Source: Bauldia sp965232525
GTDB taxonomy: Bacteria; Pseudomonadota; Alphaproteobacteria; Rhizobiales; Kaistiaceae
Length of the DNA stretch: 64,000 nucleotides
Direction of reading: 5' to 3'
NCBI RefSeq assembly: GCF_965232525.1
Contig: NZ_OZ246980.1
Coordinates: 2,914,001-2,978,000 of the forward strand
The notes below the pieces were generated by a model. That model searched no databases. It was not told the DNA's origin and saw only the letters and a program-made list of their open reading frames with translations. Position 1 is the stretch's first letter. Each line of letters starts with the position of its first letter. The translations under genes and the position numbers were made by a program. Of the stretch, positions 52,457 through 62,432 are shown piece by piece.

Positions 52457-55400
52457 ACCGGCTGATCGACGCGGTCTTCTCCCGCTCCCGCGCCGTTGTT
52501 CTGGCGCTGGCCATTCTGCTGACGGCCGGCGTCGTCGCCTATGTGACCATCCCCAAGGAAAGCTCGCCGGAAGTCCCGATCCCGTTTGCCTACATCGTGA
52601 CGACGCTGGAGGGGATTTCGCCGCAGGACAGCGAGCGCTTGCTGATCGAGCCGCTGGAAACCGAACTCGCCGCGCTTGCCGGTCTCAAGGAGATGACGTC
52701 GAACGCTGCTGAGGGCTACGGCTCGATCGTTATGGAGTTCGAACCGAACGTCGATGTCGACGAGGCGCTGGATCGGGTGCGCGAGGCGGTGGACCGGGCG
52801 CGGGAAGAACTTCCCGACGACGCGTCGGAGCCGACCGTCAACGAGATCAACACCGCGCTTTTCCCGATCCTGACGGCCAACCTTTCCGGTCCGGTGCCGG
52901 AGCGAACCTTGAACAGGATCGCCGAGGACCTGAAGGATCGGCTGGAGGCGCTCGAAGGCGTCCTTGAGGTCGACATCGCCGGCAGGCGGACGGAAGTCCT
53001 CGAGGTGCTGATCGACCCCACGGTCTTCGAGACCTACGAGCTCTCCTTCGACGAGCTCATGGCGCAGATCACCCAGAACAACCGGCTGATCGCGGCAGGG
53101 TCGATCGAGACCGAGGCTGGTCGGCTGGTCCTGAAGATTCCCGGTCTGATCGAGTCGACGGCCGACGTCATGGAGATGCCGCTGAAGGTCCGTGGCGACA
53201 CGGTGGTGACTTTCGGCGACGTCGCGATGTTGCGACGAACCTTCGAGGACCCTGACGGGTTCGCCCGGATCAACGGTCAGCCGGCGCTCGTCCTCGAGGT
53301 CAAGAAACGCGCCGGCGCCAACATCATCGAGACCGTCGATCGGGTTCGGGAGACCGCGGCCGCCGCTGCGGTCGATTGGCCTGACAGCGTCGAGATAGCC
53401 TACACCCAGGACGAGAGCGTCTACGTCAAGACCACCCTGGCGGAACTTGAGGCGAACGTCATCGCGGCGATCGTCCTGGTCATGATCGTCATCATTCTGG
53501 CGCTCGGCGTTCGGTCGTCGCTGTTGGTTGGGCTGGCGATCCCTGGAGCGTTCCTCGGTGGCGTGGTGGCCATCTGGGCGATGGGATTCACCTTGAACAT
53601 CATCGTTCTGTTCTCGCTGATCCTGGTCATCGGCATGCTGGTCGACGGCGCCATCGTCGTCGTCGAATACGCTGACCGCAAGCTGGAGGAGGGGCTGCCG
53701 CCCCGCGAAGCCTATGCCGCGGCCAGCAAGCGGATGGCATGGCCGATTATCGCCTCGACCGCGACCACGCTGAGCGTGTTCGTGCCGCTCCTGTTCTGGA
53801 CCGGTGTCACCGGCGAGTTCATGAAGTACCTGCCGATCACGGTGATTGTCACCCTGGCGGCGTCTCTGCTGATGGCGCTGATCTTCGTCCCTGTCGTCGG
53901 CGGTGTCTTCGGTCGACGGCGGCCCCAGACCGCGCGGGCCAAGGCCATCCTCTACGCGGCCGAACGCGGCGATCCGCGCGGCCTGCCCGGAGCGACCGGT
54001 GGCTATGCACGATTCCTCGATTGGGCGCTTCAGCGTCCCGTCGCCGTGCTTCTGGCTACTTTCGCCATGTTGCTCGCCGCCTTCGCCGCCTACGGCCAAT
54101 TCGGTCGGGGCGTGACCTTCTTTCCGGAGATCGAACCGGAATATGCGCTCGTCGAGCTTCGCGCGCGCGACAACTTTTCGATCACCGAGCGCGACGTGCT
54201 GGTTCGTCAGGTCGAGGCCCGTCTGATCGGCAATCCGGAGATTCGTTCGGTCTACTCGCGATCGTTTGTCGGCGGGCGCAGCGACGCGGAAGTGATCGGA
54301 GAGATTCAACTCGAACTGGTCGATTGGGATGCGCGACGGACGGCACAGGAGATCACTGAGGACATCCGCAACGAGATGAGGGACATCGCAGGTATCGACG
54401 TTCAGGTGCAGGTCCAGACCTTTGGGCCGGAGCCCGGGAAGCCGGTGCACCTCGAGATCCGCGCGCCCGACGAACAGAAGCGCGAAGCAAGCATCGACAT
54501 CGCGCTCGCGCTGATGGACCGGATCGGCGGTTTCACCGACGTCACTGACAGCCGCCCATTGCCGGGAGTCGATTGGCTGGTCGACTTCGATCGGTCGGAG
54601 GCGGCGCGCTTCGGCGCCGACGCCAGTTTGTTGGGGCAGGCCGTTCAGCTTCTCACCCAAGGTGTCAAGATCGCCGACTATCGTCCTGATGACGCGGAGG
54701 AACCGATCGATATCCGCGTGCGTTTCCCGGCCCACGAGCGAACGCTTGCCGATCTCGGAACGCTCAGCGTGCCGACCGTGAACGGACCCGTACCGGTCGA
54801 GAACTTCGTCCGGCTGTCGCCGGCGCCGCGGAGCGGCACGATTCTGCGCGTCGACCAGAATCGGGTGGCGACGATCAACGCCAATGTCGCGCCCGGACGG
54901 CTGGTCACCGATCAGGTAACCGCCCTTGCTGCCGCGCTCACACAGGCGGAGTTGCCTGTCGGGGTCGAGTGGTCGTTCGGCGGCGAAACCCAGGAACAGG
55001 AGGACGCGGCGCAGTTCCTGACCAGCGCCTTCATCATCGCCATCGTGCTGATGTTTGCGATCCTGGTGCTGCAGTTCAACAGCTTCTACCAGCCGCTTGT
55101 GGTGTTCACCGCGATCATCTTTTCGATTGCCGGCGTCCTGCTCGGTCTGCTGGTGACCGGCCGCCCCTTTGGCGTGGTGATGGGCGGCATCGGCGTGATC
55201 GCGCTGGCCGGTGTCGTCGTGAACGACAACATCGTTCTGATCGATACCTACAACCGTCTCCGCGCCGCCGGCGAGAGCGTCCGGGGGGCCGCGTTGCGAA
55301 CAGGAGTGCAGAGGCTTCGGCCCGTTGTGCTGACATCGGTCACCACGATCCTGGGGTTGATGCCGATGGTGCTCGCCCTCACCGTCAACTTCTACGACCG

Positions 55401-55608
55401 CGAGATCGTCTACGGCGCGCCGTCGACCCAGTGGTGGACCGAGCTGTCGAGCGCGATCACCGGCGGGTTGGCCGTCGCGACGGTGTTGACGCTGGTGGTC
55501 ACCCCGGCGCTTCTGGTGCTCGGCGAGCGGTTCAGGCGGACGAAGCCGACCGAAACAGATTCAGTCGCCCGTCAGCCGTCGCACCCGACAGCAGCGACAC
55601 ACGGGTGA
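52453..55608 (+). CDS. RND-family efflux transporter inner-membrane pump
   Basis: A 1051-residue proton-driven pump with the AcrB layout: TM1 at about 13-31, a large periplasmic loop, a central helix bundle (about 335-520), a second loop, and the last bundle (about 860-1020). The TM4 proton-relay motif reads 'IGMLVDGAIVVVEYADRK', keeping one Asp and replacing the second by Gly. TM10 has 'GVVVNDNIVLIDTYNRL'. This matches the branch of RND pumps outside classical AcrB. Substrate unknown. It shares an operon with the adaptor gene only. Confidence 0.92.
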   Translation: MNRLIDAVFSRSRAVVLALAILLTAGVVAYVTIPKESSPEVPIPFAYIVTTLEGISPQDSERLLIEPLETELAALAGLKEMTSNAAEGYGSIVMEFEPNVDVDEALDRVREAVDRAREELPDDASEPTVNEINTALFPILTANLSGPVPERTLNRIAEDLKDRLEALEGVLEVDIAGRRTEVLEVLIDPTVFETYELSFDELMAQITQNNRLIAAGSIETEAGRLVLKIPGLIESTADVMEMPLKVRGDTVVTFGDVAMLRRTFEDPDGFARINGQPALVLEVKKRAGANIIETVDRVRETAAAAAVDWPDSVEIAYTQDESVYVKTTLAELEANVIAAIVLVMIVIILALGVRSSLLVGLAIPGAFLGGVVAIWAMGFTLNIIVLFSLILVIGMLVDGAIVVVEYADRKLEEGLPPREAYAAASKRMAWPIIASTATTLSVFVPLLFWTGVTGEFMKYLPITVIVTLAASLLMALIFVPVVGGVFGRRRPQTARAKAILYAAERGDPRGLPGATGGYARFLDWALQRPVAVLLATFAMLLAAFAAYGQFGRGVTFFPEIEPEYALVELRARDNFSITERDVLVRQVEARLIGNPEIRSVYSRSFVGGRSDAEVIGEIQLELVDWDARRTAQEITEDIRNEMRDIAGIDVQVQVQTFGPEPGKPVHLEIRAPDEQKREASIDIALALMDRIGGFTDVTDSRPLPGVDWLVDFDRSEAARFGADASLLGQAVQLLTQGVKIADYRPDDAEEPIDIRVRFPAHERTLADLGTLSVPTVNGPVPVENFVRLSPAPRSGTILRVDQNRVATINANVAPGRLVTDQVTALAAALTQAELPVGVEWSFGGETQEQEDAAQFLTSAFIIAIVLMFAILVLQFNSFYQPLVVFTAIIFSIAGVLLGLLVTGRPFGVVMGGIGVIALAGVVVNDNIVLIDTYNRLRAAGESVRGAALRTGVQRLRPVVLTSVTTILGLMPMVLALTVNFYDREIVYGAPSTQWWTELSSAITGGLAVATVLTLVVTPALLVLGERFRRTKPTETDSVARQPSHPTAATHG

Positions 55609-55702
55609 GACAGAAGCCTGCCAGCGTGACGCGATGTTTCTCTCTGCCAAGCCGTGCCGGGCCAGCCAATCCCGACGAGTTTGGCGCCAGGGTTGACCGG
55701 AC

Positions 55703-57067
55703 GTGACCGAATTCGTTGAGAACAAAACGCTCTCGAAGATCAAGGTCGGCGACACCGCGTCGCTGAAGCGAACCCTCAAACGCCGCAATCTGAATGTTTG
55801 GGTTGCGCTGACCGGGAACCCCGGCCTCGAGGGGGACTTCGTCGCCGAGCATGGCGTGACGATTTGGGCCAGCAGCCTGTTTGCGACTCTCGTCGGCGGG
55901 ACGTTGCCCGGGCCCGGATCGGTCATTCGCACGGCCACGGTTTCTTTTCATCAGCCAGTCCACTTCGACGAGGAAGTGACGGCCACTGTAACGGTCGAAA
56001 AGATCGACAAGAAAGGCGGGATCGTCGACCTTGCCTGCAAATGCGTGAACGATGCGGGCGACCTGATCGTCGATGGATCGATTCATGTTGCGGCCCCAAC
56101 CAAGACGGTCCGGCTACCCAAGCCGGCGCACATGCTCGGCGATCTCGTCGAGCACAGTCGTGGCCTTCACCCGATGCGCACCGCGGTGGTCCATCCGTGC
56201 ACGACCGAATCCCTTCTGGGCGCCATCGAGGCCAAGGATCATGGGCTGATTGAGCCGATCCTGTTCGCGCCACCCGAGGCGTTGAAGCAGGCCGCCGCGA
56301 CGATTGGCGTCGATATCGGCAAGCTCCAGGTGGTCGCGACCGACGACGCCGATGATTCGGCCGGCAAGGCGGCGGCGATGGCGGGTGCCGGCGACGTTCA
56401 GGCGCTGATGAAGGGGAGCCTGCACACCGATCAGTTCCTCCATGCGATTCTCGCCAAGGAAAACCGCCTGCGTACCGATCGGTTGCTGAGTCACTGCTCG
56501 CTGATGGCGCTGCCGACCTACGCGCGGCACGTGATCATCAGCGATGCGGTGATCAACATCGCCCCCGACGTCGATCAGAAGAAGGACATCATCCAAAACG
56601 CCATCATTCTCGCTCGGGCGATTGGCATCGACCAGCCGAAGGTGGCGGTGCTGTCGGCCGTCGAGATGGTGCGGCCACGCATGGCGTCGACCATGGACGC
56701 AGCTGTGCTGGCCAAGATGGCCGACCGCGGCCAGATCGTCGGCGGCATCGTCGACGGTCCGCTCGATCTTGACATTGCCGTCGACGCCGAATCGGCCCGG
56801 GTCAAAGGTGTGCAGTCGCCAGTCGCCGGGGCGGCCGACATCCTGATCGCACCCGACATCGACGCCGGCAACATGATGTACAAGGAGCTGTCGTTCATGA
56901 GCGAGGCCGACGTCGCCGGTGTCGTGGTCGGCGCGCGGGTGCCGGTGATCCTCACCAGCCGCTCCGACAACGCCGACGCACGGCTCTATTCGACCGCGCT
57001 CGCGGTGCTGTTCGCCGAGGCGATCGCCAAGGATCCGGCGCTGCTACATCCGGACACCAGCGAGTGA
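55703..57067 (+). CDS. MaoC-like hydratase / phosphate acyltransferase fusion
   Basis: A 454-residue two-domain enzyme. Residues 1-140 form a MaoC/hot-dog hydratase domain ('LTGNPGLEGDFVAEHGVTIWA' is its core; the catalytic Asp/His of R-specific enoyl-CoA hydratase are only partly recognisable). Residues about 150-454 form a phosphate acetyl/butyryltransferase ('KGSLHTDQFLHAIL', 'DAVINIAPDVDQKKDIIQNA', 'GGIVDGPLDLDIAV'). It would interconvert acyl-CoA and acyl-phosphate for the kinase encoded next. GTG start with weak ribosome site; the stop overlaps the kinase gene. Confidence 0.9.
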   Translation: MTEFVENKTLSKIKVGDTASLKRTLKRRNLNVWVALTGNPGLEGDFVAEHGVTIWASSLFATLVGGTLPGPGSVIRTATVSFHQPVHFDEEVTATVTVEKIDKKGGIVDLACKCVNDAGDLIVDGSIHVAAPTKTVRLPKPAHMLGDLVEHSRGLHPMRTAVVHPCTTESLLGAIEAKDHGLIEPILFAPPEALKQAAATIGVDIGKLQVVATDDADDSAGKAAAMAGAGDVQALMKGSLHTDQFLHAILAKENRLRTDRLLSHCSLMALPTYARHVIISDAVINIAPDVDQKKDIIQNAIILARAIGIDQPKVAVLSAVEMVRPRMASTMDAAVLAKMADRGQIVGGIVDGPLDLDIAVDAESARVKGVQSPVAGAADILIAPDIDAGNMMYKELSFMSEADVAGVVVGARVPVILTSRSDNADARLYSTALAVLFAEAIAKDPALLHPDTSE

Positions 57068-58290
57068 CCACGGACCGTACCGGCATTCTGGTTCTGAACA
57101 GCGGCTCGACCAGCATCAAGTTCGCCGCCTACCGGGGCATGGCTGAGGAGACCCTCGCCGTCGTCTGCCGTGGGGGAATCGACGCGATGGAGGACATGCC
57201 TCACTTCGCGGTCGAGGACGCGAACGGTCGGGCGATGGCGTCACATGACTGGGCCGCCAACGAGCGACCGGACCAGGCGGCCGGCCTTGCCTTCATCGTC
57301 GATTGGCTGAGCACAAATCTCGCCGACCTCCAGCTTACGGCGACGGGTCATCGCGTCGTCCTTGGCGGCGAAAAGTATGGCGCCCCGGTCGTGATAACCG
57401 ACGACGTGCTGGCTGACCTTGATGCTTTGAGCGCTTTCGAGCCATCGCATCAGCCGGCGGAGATCGCCGGTATCCGGGCGCTGCGCAAGCTGCACCCGGA
57501 GATGGTGCAGGTCGCTTGCTTCGACACGTCCTTTCACCGAACCATGCCGCCTATCGCCCAGATCTATGCGTTGCCGCGAAAGTACAACGCCGGCAACCTG
57601 CGCCACTGGGGTTTCCACGGCATCTCCTATGATTACATTAGCCGCCAGGTGCCGAAACATGCGCCGGACGCGCGGCGGCTGATCGTCGCCCATCTCGGCG
57701 GTGGCTGCAGCATGTGTGCCATCCGCGACGGCCACAGCGTCGACACCACCATGGGCTTCAGTGCGATCGAAGGCTTGCCGATGTCGACGCGGGTCGGCGC
57801 GATCGATGCCGGCATCCTGTTGTACCTGCTGCGGTCTGGAACGCTGGACGTCGGCGGCCTCGAAACGACCCTTTGTCGCCAGTCGGGGCTGCTCGGGTTG
57901 TCGGGTATCAGCGGTGACATGCGGGACCTCGAAAAAAGTGCGGCGCCCGAGGCGGCTGAGGCGATCGACTACTTCGTCAACAGCATCGTCAAATACACCG
58001 GCGCCTACGCCGCCGTGCTCGGCGGGCTTGACGCCTTCATCTTCACCGCGGGAATCGGCGAGAACTCGGCGCTCGTTCGCGCCAAGGTGTGCGAGCGACT
58101 GGGGTGGCTGGGAGTCACCCTCGACAGCGACGCCAACGGGCGTAACGGACCGCGCATCAGTGGCGACGACAGCGCCGTTTCGGTGTGGGTGATCCCGACC
58201 GACGAGGAAATCATGATCGCGATGCACACCCTCCGTCTCGCCGGTGCGGCGGCGGGACCGGATGATCAGGCGAAGGAGACCGGGCGATGA
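57064..58290 (+). CDS. ackA: Acetate/short-chain acyl kinase
   Basis: A 408-residue ASKHA-fold kinase making ATP from acyl-phosphate or the reverse. 'ILVLNSGSTSIKFAAY', 'FDTSFHRTMPPIAQIYALP', 'GFHGISYDYIS', 'HLGGGCSMCAIRDG' and 'FTAGIGENS' are the acetate kinase signatures. Acetate is most likely; propionate or butyrate is possible. GTG start overlapping the Pta stop. Confidence 0.93.
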   Translation: MTTDRTGILVLNSGSTSIKFAAYRGMAEETLAVVCRGGIDAMEDMPHFAVEDANGRAMASHDWAANERPDQAAGLAFIVDWLSTNLADLQLTATGHRVVLGGEKYGAPVVITDDVLADLDALSAFEPSHQPAEIAGIRALRKLHPEMVQVACFDTSFHRTMPPIAQIYALPRKYNAGNLRHWGFHGISYDYISRQVPKHAPDARRLIVAHLGGGCSMCAIRDGHSVDTTMGFSAIEGLPMSTRVGAIDAGILLYLLRSGTLDVGGLETTLCRQSGLLGLSGISGDMRDLEKSAAPEAAEAIDYFVNSIVKYTGAYAAVLGGLDAFIFTAGIGENSALVRAKVCERLGWLGVTLDSDANGRNGPRISGDDSAVSVWVIPTDEEIMIAMHTLRLAGAAAGPDDQAKETGR

Positions 58291-59432
58291 CGACCAGGCA
58301 CGAATCCACGGAGATTGGACAGCATGAGCACAGCGTCCCGTTCTTCTGGCCGATGGTCGCGTTTACCGAGTTGGGTGACGCCGAGCTCAAGGCGCTCAAG
58401 CGCAACATCGATTTTGTCGACGAGACCGAGAAGGAGGAGTTCGCGCTGAAGCCGGTGTGGGCGACCAAGAACGACGTCCTGGCCGACCTCAACACGATGC
58501 GGCTTCGTGACTTTTCGGACCCGGCGACCCGCGAAGACCGGACCATCGTACCGACGATCATTGACGCGCCCTATGCCGGACATGCATCGACCATCGCGGA
58601 CTATGCCAAGGGCCAAAGCTTGGTCGAGACCTTGATGGCAAACGGCGTTCGCCGGGTGTTGTGCACCGACTGGAAGTCGGCGACACCGCCGATGAAGGAC
58701 TACGACATCGACATCTACCTGGCGGAGATCAACGCTGTCGTCGACGACCTCGGCGGCCGGGTCAACTTTGTCGGCACGTGCCAGGGGGGCTGGATGGCTG
58801 GCATGTTCGCGGCGCGTTACCCGGAGAAGGTGGCCTCGTTCGTTGCCGGCGGTGCGCCGCTCGATGCCGACGCCGGCGACGGCTTCATCAAGCGCATCGC
58901 TCATCGCCAGCCGATGGCCTATTTCGAGGAGCTGGTCACGATCGGCAACGGCTTGTTGCTCGGCAAACTGATGCTCGCCGGATGGAAATCGATGCACCCG
59001 GTCCAGCAATACTTCTCAACCTATCTCGATCTTTACGACAACGTCGAAGACCCCGCGTTCGTTAAGAAGCGCGATGCCTTCACCCGCTGGTACGAGCACC
59101 CGATCAATTTACCCGGCCGCTGGTACCTCCAGGCGGTCGAGGACATCTTCAAGAAAAACCTGTTTTGCAAGGGCGAGTTCGTTGCCCTCGGCCGTAAGGT
59201 CGGCCTGCACGATGTCGTGTGTCCGACCTTCCTGCTCGCCGGCGATCGCGACGACATCACGCCCGCTCCCCAAGTGTTCGAGGCCGAGGGCAAGCTCGGC
59301 ACGCCAAAGGACAAGATCACCAAGAAACTGGTGCCGGGCGGTCATATCGGCCTGTTCATGGGGGCCGGTACGCTTAAGAATCATTGGCCGGGGATCGCCG
59401 CCTGGATCCGGGACGTCAGCCCGGGTTCGTAA
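58287..59432 (+). CDS. PHA synthase (PhaC)-like alpha/beta hydrolase
   Basis: A 381-residue protein with a lipase-like box carrying cysteine as nucleophile (Cys165 in 'FVGTCQGGWMA'), an acid in 'LLAGDRDDITP' and His in 'VPGGHIGLFMG'. That Cys-Asp-His triad is the hallmark of polyhydroxyalkanoate synthases, but the length is nearer class III PhaC than the usual class I enzyme. Its ATG overlaps the kinase stop. Together with an R-hydratase-like domain and a CoA/phosphate pathway, a role in acyl storage or acyl-CoA balancing is plausible but unproven. Confidence 0.82.
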   Translation: MTTRHESTEIGQHEHSVPFFWPMVAFTELGDAELKALKRNIDFVDETEKEEFALKPVWATKNDVLADLNTMRLRDFSDPATREDRTIVPTIIDAPYAGHASTIADYAKGQSLVETLMANGVRRVLCTDWKSATPPMKDYDIDIYLAEINAVVDDLGGRVNFVGTCQGGWMAGMFAARYPEKVASFVAGGAPLDADAGDGFIKRIAHRQPMAYFEELVTIGNGLLLGKLMLAGWKSMHPVQQYFSTYLDLYDNVEDPAFVKKRDAFTRWYEHPINLPGRWYLQAVEDIFKKNLFCKGEFVALGRKVGLHDVVCPTFLLAGDRDDITPAPQVFEAEGKLGTPKDKITKKLVPGGHIGLFMGAGTLKNHWPGIAAWIRDVSPGS

Positions 59433-59607
59433 GGGCCGGGCGGCGGACCGAGGCCGCCTGTCGGTCTGTGACACCGGAACCGGGCGCGGACCGGTCCACC
59501 GAAAACAGCACACGTTTCGTCGTGTCTGATATGCTCGTGCGTCTGACTTCGTGCCGCGATCCGCGGTACGGAGACTTTGATACCGTGGTCGATCGGGATG
59601 CCCGTGA

Positions 59608-62394
59608 ATGAAACGCCTTCTGATCTGGATTATTGCTGTCGTCGTGGTCGTCGAGGTGGCCTACCTCGCCGCGGTCAACATCGTTCTCAATCTGCCCGGC
59701 ACCCAAACCTACATCAACCAGCTCCATCCGGATCGGTACACTTTCAAATGGGACCGAGCGTGGAGCTGGTATCCGTTTCGGGTTCACGTCACCAACTTTT
59801 CGGCGAACGGCCAGTCCTGGATTCAGCAGTGGGAATTGTCGGCGCCGACGATGTCCGCCTCGCTGGACGTGTTCGCGATGCTCGACGAGACGGTTTATCT
59901 GAGCGATCTCAGGACCAGCGACGTCGACCTGCGGTTTCGACCGCTGATCCAGGCAGACTTCGACGACTCGGCCCTGCGGCCGTTCTTCCCGACCATCGCC
60001 GACCGCGATCCGGACACCAAGGCGGCACCGGTGCCGACCCAGGAACCGGGATGGAGGATCGTCTACGACATCGCCGAGATCAGCGGCGAGAACAACATCT
60101 GGCTCGGCGCCACCAAGATGACGCTCGACGGAACCGCCAGTGGCGTGATGGCCCGCCAGAACCGCCACGGGCCACTGGAAATCAGCGACGGGGTGCTGGA
60201 CGCCCAGGTGAAGATGCTGTCGTTCGCCGGCCAGGATGTCGCCAACAGTGGCTCGATCGATGGCACCTTTCATCTCGGGCCTTACCTGCCGCAGGACAAC
60301 CAGCGCTTCAAGCTGCTCGCCTTCCTGTCGCTCGACGCGGATATCGAACTGCCGGTCACCAATATCGACTTCCTCAACGTCTACCTTGAAGACGTGTCCA
60401 ACATGACGTTGAGCGGCACCGGGCTGGTCAAGGGACATGCGAACTTCGACAAGGGTTACCTGACCGCCGGCACCGATCTGTCGATCACCTCCGACGGCCT
60501 CGATGTCGCCCTGCCGCCCTACGCCGTCAAAGGGGACGGGACCGTTTCGGTGAAAGTGACTGATGCCGCGGCCGACACGCTCGACGCCGCGCTCACCTTC
60601 AAGACGATCGAAGCGACCCACAACGATGCGATCCTGTTCACCGGCACGGACCTGACCGTCTCGGCCGACCGCACCAACCGCGTAGAACCGGGCCACCGGG
60701 TTGAGAAGGTACCGTACAAGGTGTCGATCACGATTCCCCAGATGACCGTGCCGGATGTGAGCGTCTATCAGGCGTACATCCCCGAGAAGTGGGGTTTGCA
60801 GCTGCTGTCGGGAAGCGGGTCGCTGGAAGGCAAGGCCGAGCTGGCGGAAGAGTCCCTCGACTTCGATCTGACGCTGAAGTCGGACAAGGCCGAGATGCAG
60901 TTCAAGAAGGACTCGTTCGAGACCGGCCTCGATTTCGTTCTGAAGGCAAGCGGGACCGCCGGTGACAAAACCGCCGAGGTGGACGTGTCGGGGACCTATC
61001 TCGATCTCGACGACTCGCAGGTCAAGACCGCGAGCGGCGATGATTCCGCCCCTTGGAAGACGACTCTGACCATCTCTGAGGGAAAGACCACCTTCGACTT
61101 GCCCGATGACGCCGATCCGCAAGCCGGCTTCGTCGGCTTCTGGAGCTTGTTCCACGATGACGACCTGAAGGCGCTGCTCGCCACCGCCGATGCCACCCTG
61201 AAAGCGGCGCTGACCGTCTCCGATCTCGACTGGATCGATACGTTCTTCCAGAACCCCTATGCGCTCGCCGTTCATGAATCGGCCGAGGTCACCGCCGACA
61301 TCAGCGTCACCGACGGGCTCCTCGACACCGGATCGTCGGTCAAGATGCCGACCAAGGACTTCCAGCTCGAGGTTCTCGACTATGTCGCCGAGGGCACCGG
61401 CGGTTTCGATGTGGTCGTCGAGAAGGGCGGGGAGGACCCTGACCTCAAACTGACCGCCAGTCTCTCCGACGGGTCGTTCCGCCTCCAGGACGAGAAGGCC
61501 GCGGTGATCGAGCAGGTCACGCTTGCGCTGACCGCGGTTTCGGAAGGGGTCACCCTGAAGGACGGCGGCACGGTGAAGTCGGTCGATCTCGATATGCCCT
61601 CGGCCAAGGTCACCGATATGTCGGCCTATAACGAGTACATGCCACCGAGTACGCCGGTGCGCCTGCTCGGTGGCGGTGCGGACGTCTCGGCGAAGCTGAC
61701 CATGGAGCCGGACAATGCCACCGGTTTCGTCAAACTGCAGACCTCGCGGATCACCGCCGACATTGAAGGCGACCGTGTGTCGGGGATCGTTGGCGTCGAC
61801 GTCACGATCGACGGCGGGTCGGCGGAGAAGAAATCGTTCTCGATCGGCGGCTCGTCGGTACGGCTCGACGGACTGAGAGCCGCCGGCGCGTCCAGCGGCA
61901 ACTGGAACGCGCGCGTCAACATCAGCAAGGGGCAGGTGGTGTGGACCAAGCCGGCGAACCTCGATTTGACCACCAGCTTCTGGATGACCGATGTCTCGCC
62001 GCTGCTTGCCATGTTCGAGGATGAACGGCGCAAGCATAAATGGATCGATCGGGTGTTCGACCTCAAGGACGTCAGTGGCAGCGCGACCATCAAGGTGGCG
62101 CCTAAGGATGTCGTCGTTCCCTACGCTCTGGCCAAGGCCGACCGGACCGAGGTCGGCGCGAAAGGTATCTTCGCCGCCGGCGACAAACAGGGCATGTACT
62201 ACCTGAAGCTCGGAAACTTCTCCGGTATTCTCGAATTCGACAACGGCCGGAAACGTTTCGGCCTGTTCAACGCGACGAAGAAGTTCGAGGACTATGAGCC
62301 CGGCGGCCGGCTGCCGGGATTAACCCGCAGCCAGCGGTCGAGCCAGCGTGCCGACGGCGAACGCGCGCCATTTCACATCTTCGGGCGGCGCTAG
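59608..62394 (+). CDS. Large AsmA/YhdP-like periplasmic protein
   Basis: A 928-residue protein with one N-terminal membrane helix (about 4-26) and a very long repetitive beta-rich periplasmic part. Related modules recur, e.g. 'VSVYQAYIPEKWGLQLLSGS' and 'MSAYNEYMPPSTPVRLLGGG', each followed by '...K.EL...L.F/.L'. The pattern fits the AsmA-like family of elongated inner-to-outer-membrane lipid conduits or anchors (TamB, YhdP). The C-terminus is basic and low-complexity, 'RSQRSSQRADGERAP'. Function is inferred from fold only. Confidence 0.75.
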   Translation: MKRLLIWIIAVVVVVEVAYLAAVNIVLNLPGTQTYINQLHPDRYTFKWDRAWSWYPFRVHVTNFSANGQSWIQQWELSAPTMSASLDVFAMLDETVYLSDLRTSDVDLRFRPLIQADFDDSALRPFFPTIADRDPDTKAAPVPTQEPGWRIVYDIAEISGENNIWLGATKMTLDGTASGVMARQNRHGPLEISDGVLDAQVKMLSFAGQDVANSGSIDGTFHLGPYLPQDNQRFKLLAFLSLDADIELPVTNIDFLNVYLEDVSNMTLSGTGLVKGHANFDKGYLTAGTDLSITSDGLDVALPPYAVKGDGTVSVKVTDAAADTLDAALTFKTIEATHNDAILFTGTDLTVSADRTNRVEPGHRVEKVPYKVSITIPQMTVPDVSVYQAYIPEKWGLQLLSGSGSLEGKAELAEESLDFDLTLKSDKAEMQFKKDSFETGLDFVLKASGTAGDKTAEVDVSGTYLDLDDSQVKTASGDDSAPWKTTLTISEGKTTFDLPDDADPQAGFVGFWSLFHDDDLKALLATADATLKAALTVSDLDWIDTFFQNPYALAVHESAEVTADISVTDGLLDTGSSVKMPTKDFQLEVLDYVAEGTGGFDVVVEKGGEDPDLKLTASLSDGSFRLQDEKAAVIEQVTLALTAVSEGVTLKDGGTVKSVDLDMPSAKVTDMSAYNEYMPPSTPVRLLGGGADVSAKLTMEPDNATGFVKLQTSRITADIEGDRVSGIVGVDVTIDGGSAEKKSFSIGGSSVRLDGLRAAGASSGNWNARVNISKGQVVWTKPANLDLTTSFWMTDVSPLLAMFEDERRKHKWIDRVFDLKDVSGSATIKVAPKDVVVPYALAKADRTEVGAKGIFAAGDKQGMYYLKLGNFSGILEFDNGRKRFGLFNATKKFEDYEPGGRLPGLTRSQRSSQRADGERAPFHIFGRR

Positions 62395-62428
62395 GGGGAG
62401 GGGCTGGCGGCCGCCAGCCGTCCTCCCT
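62395..62428. terminator. Inverted repeat between convergent genes, possible bidirectional terminator
   Basis: GGCTGGCGG/CCGCCAGCC (62402-62419) is an 18-bp perfect palindrome, extended by GGGAGG and CCTCCC arms with a 2-base bulge. It fills the spacer between the AsmA-like gene and the convergent porin. There is no U tract on either side, so termination is less certain than at 10784 or 30527. Confidence 0.6.
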
Positions 62429-62432
62429 CCGG

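Noticed and set aside
52282..54735. An 817-codon minus-strand frame
   Set aside because: Fully antisense to the RND pump and adaptor genes, with shadow-type composition and no ribosome site.
59416..62037. An 873-codon open frame on the minus strand
   Set aside because: It is antisense to the AsmA-like gene, is rich in Arg/Gly/Asp as GC-rich shadow frames are, and has no domain or signal.
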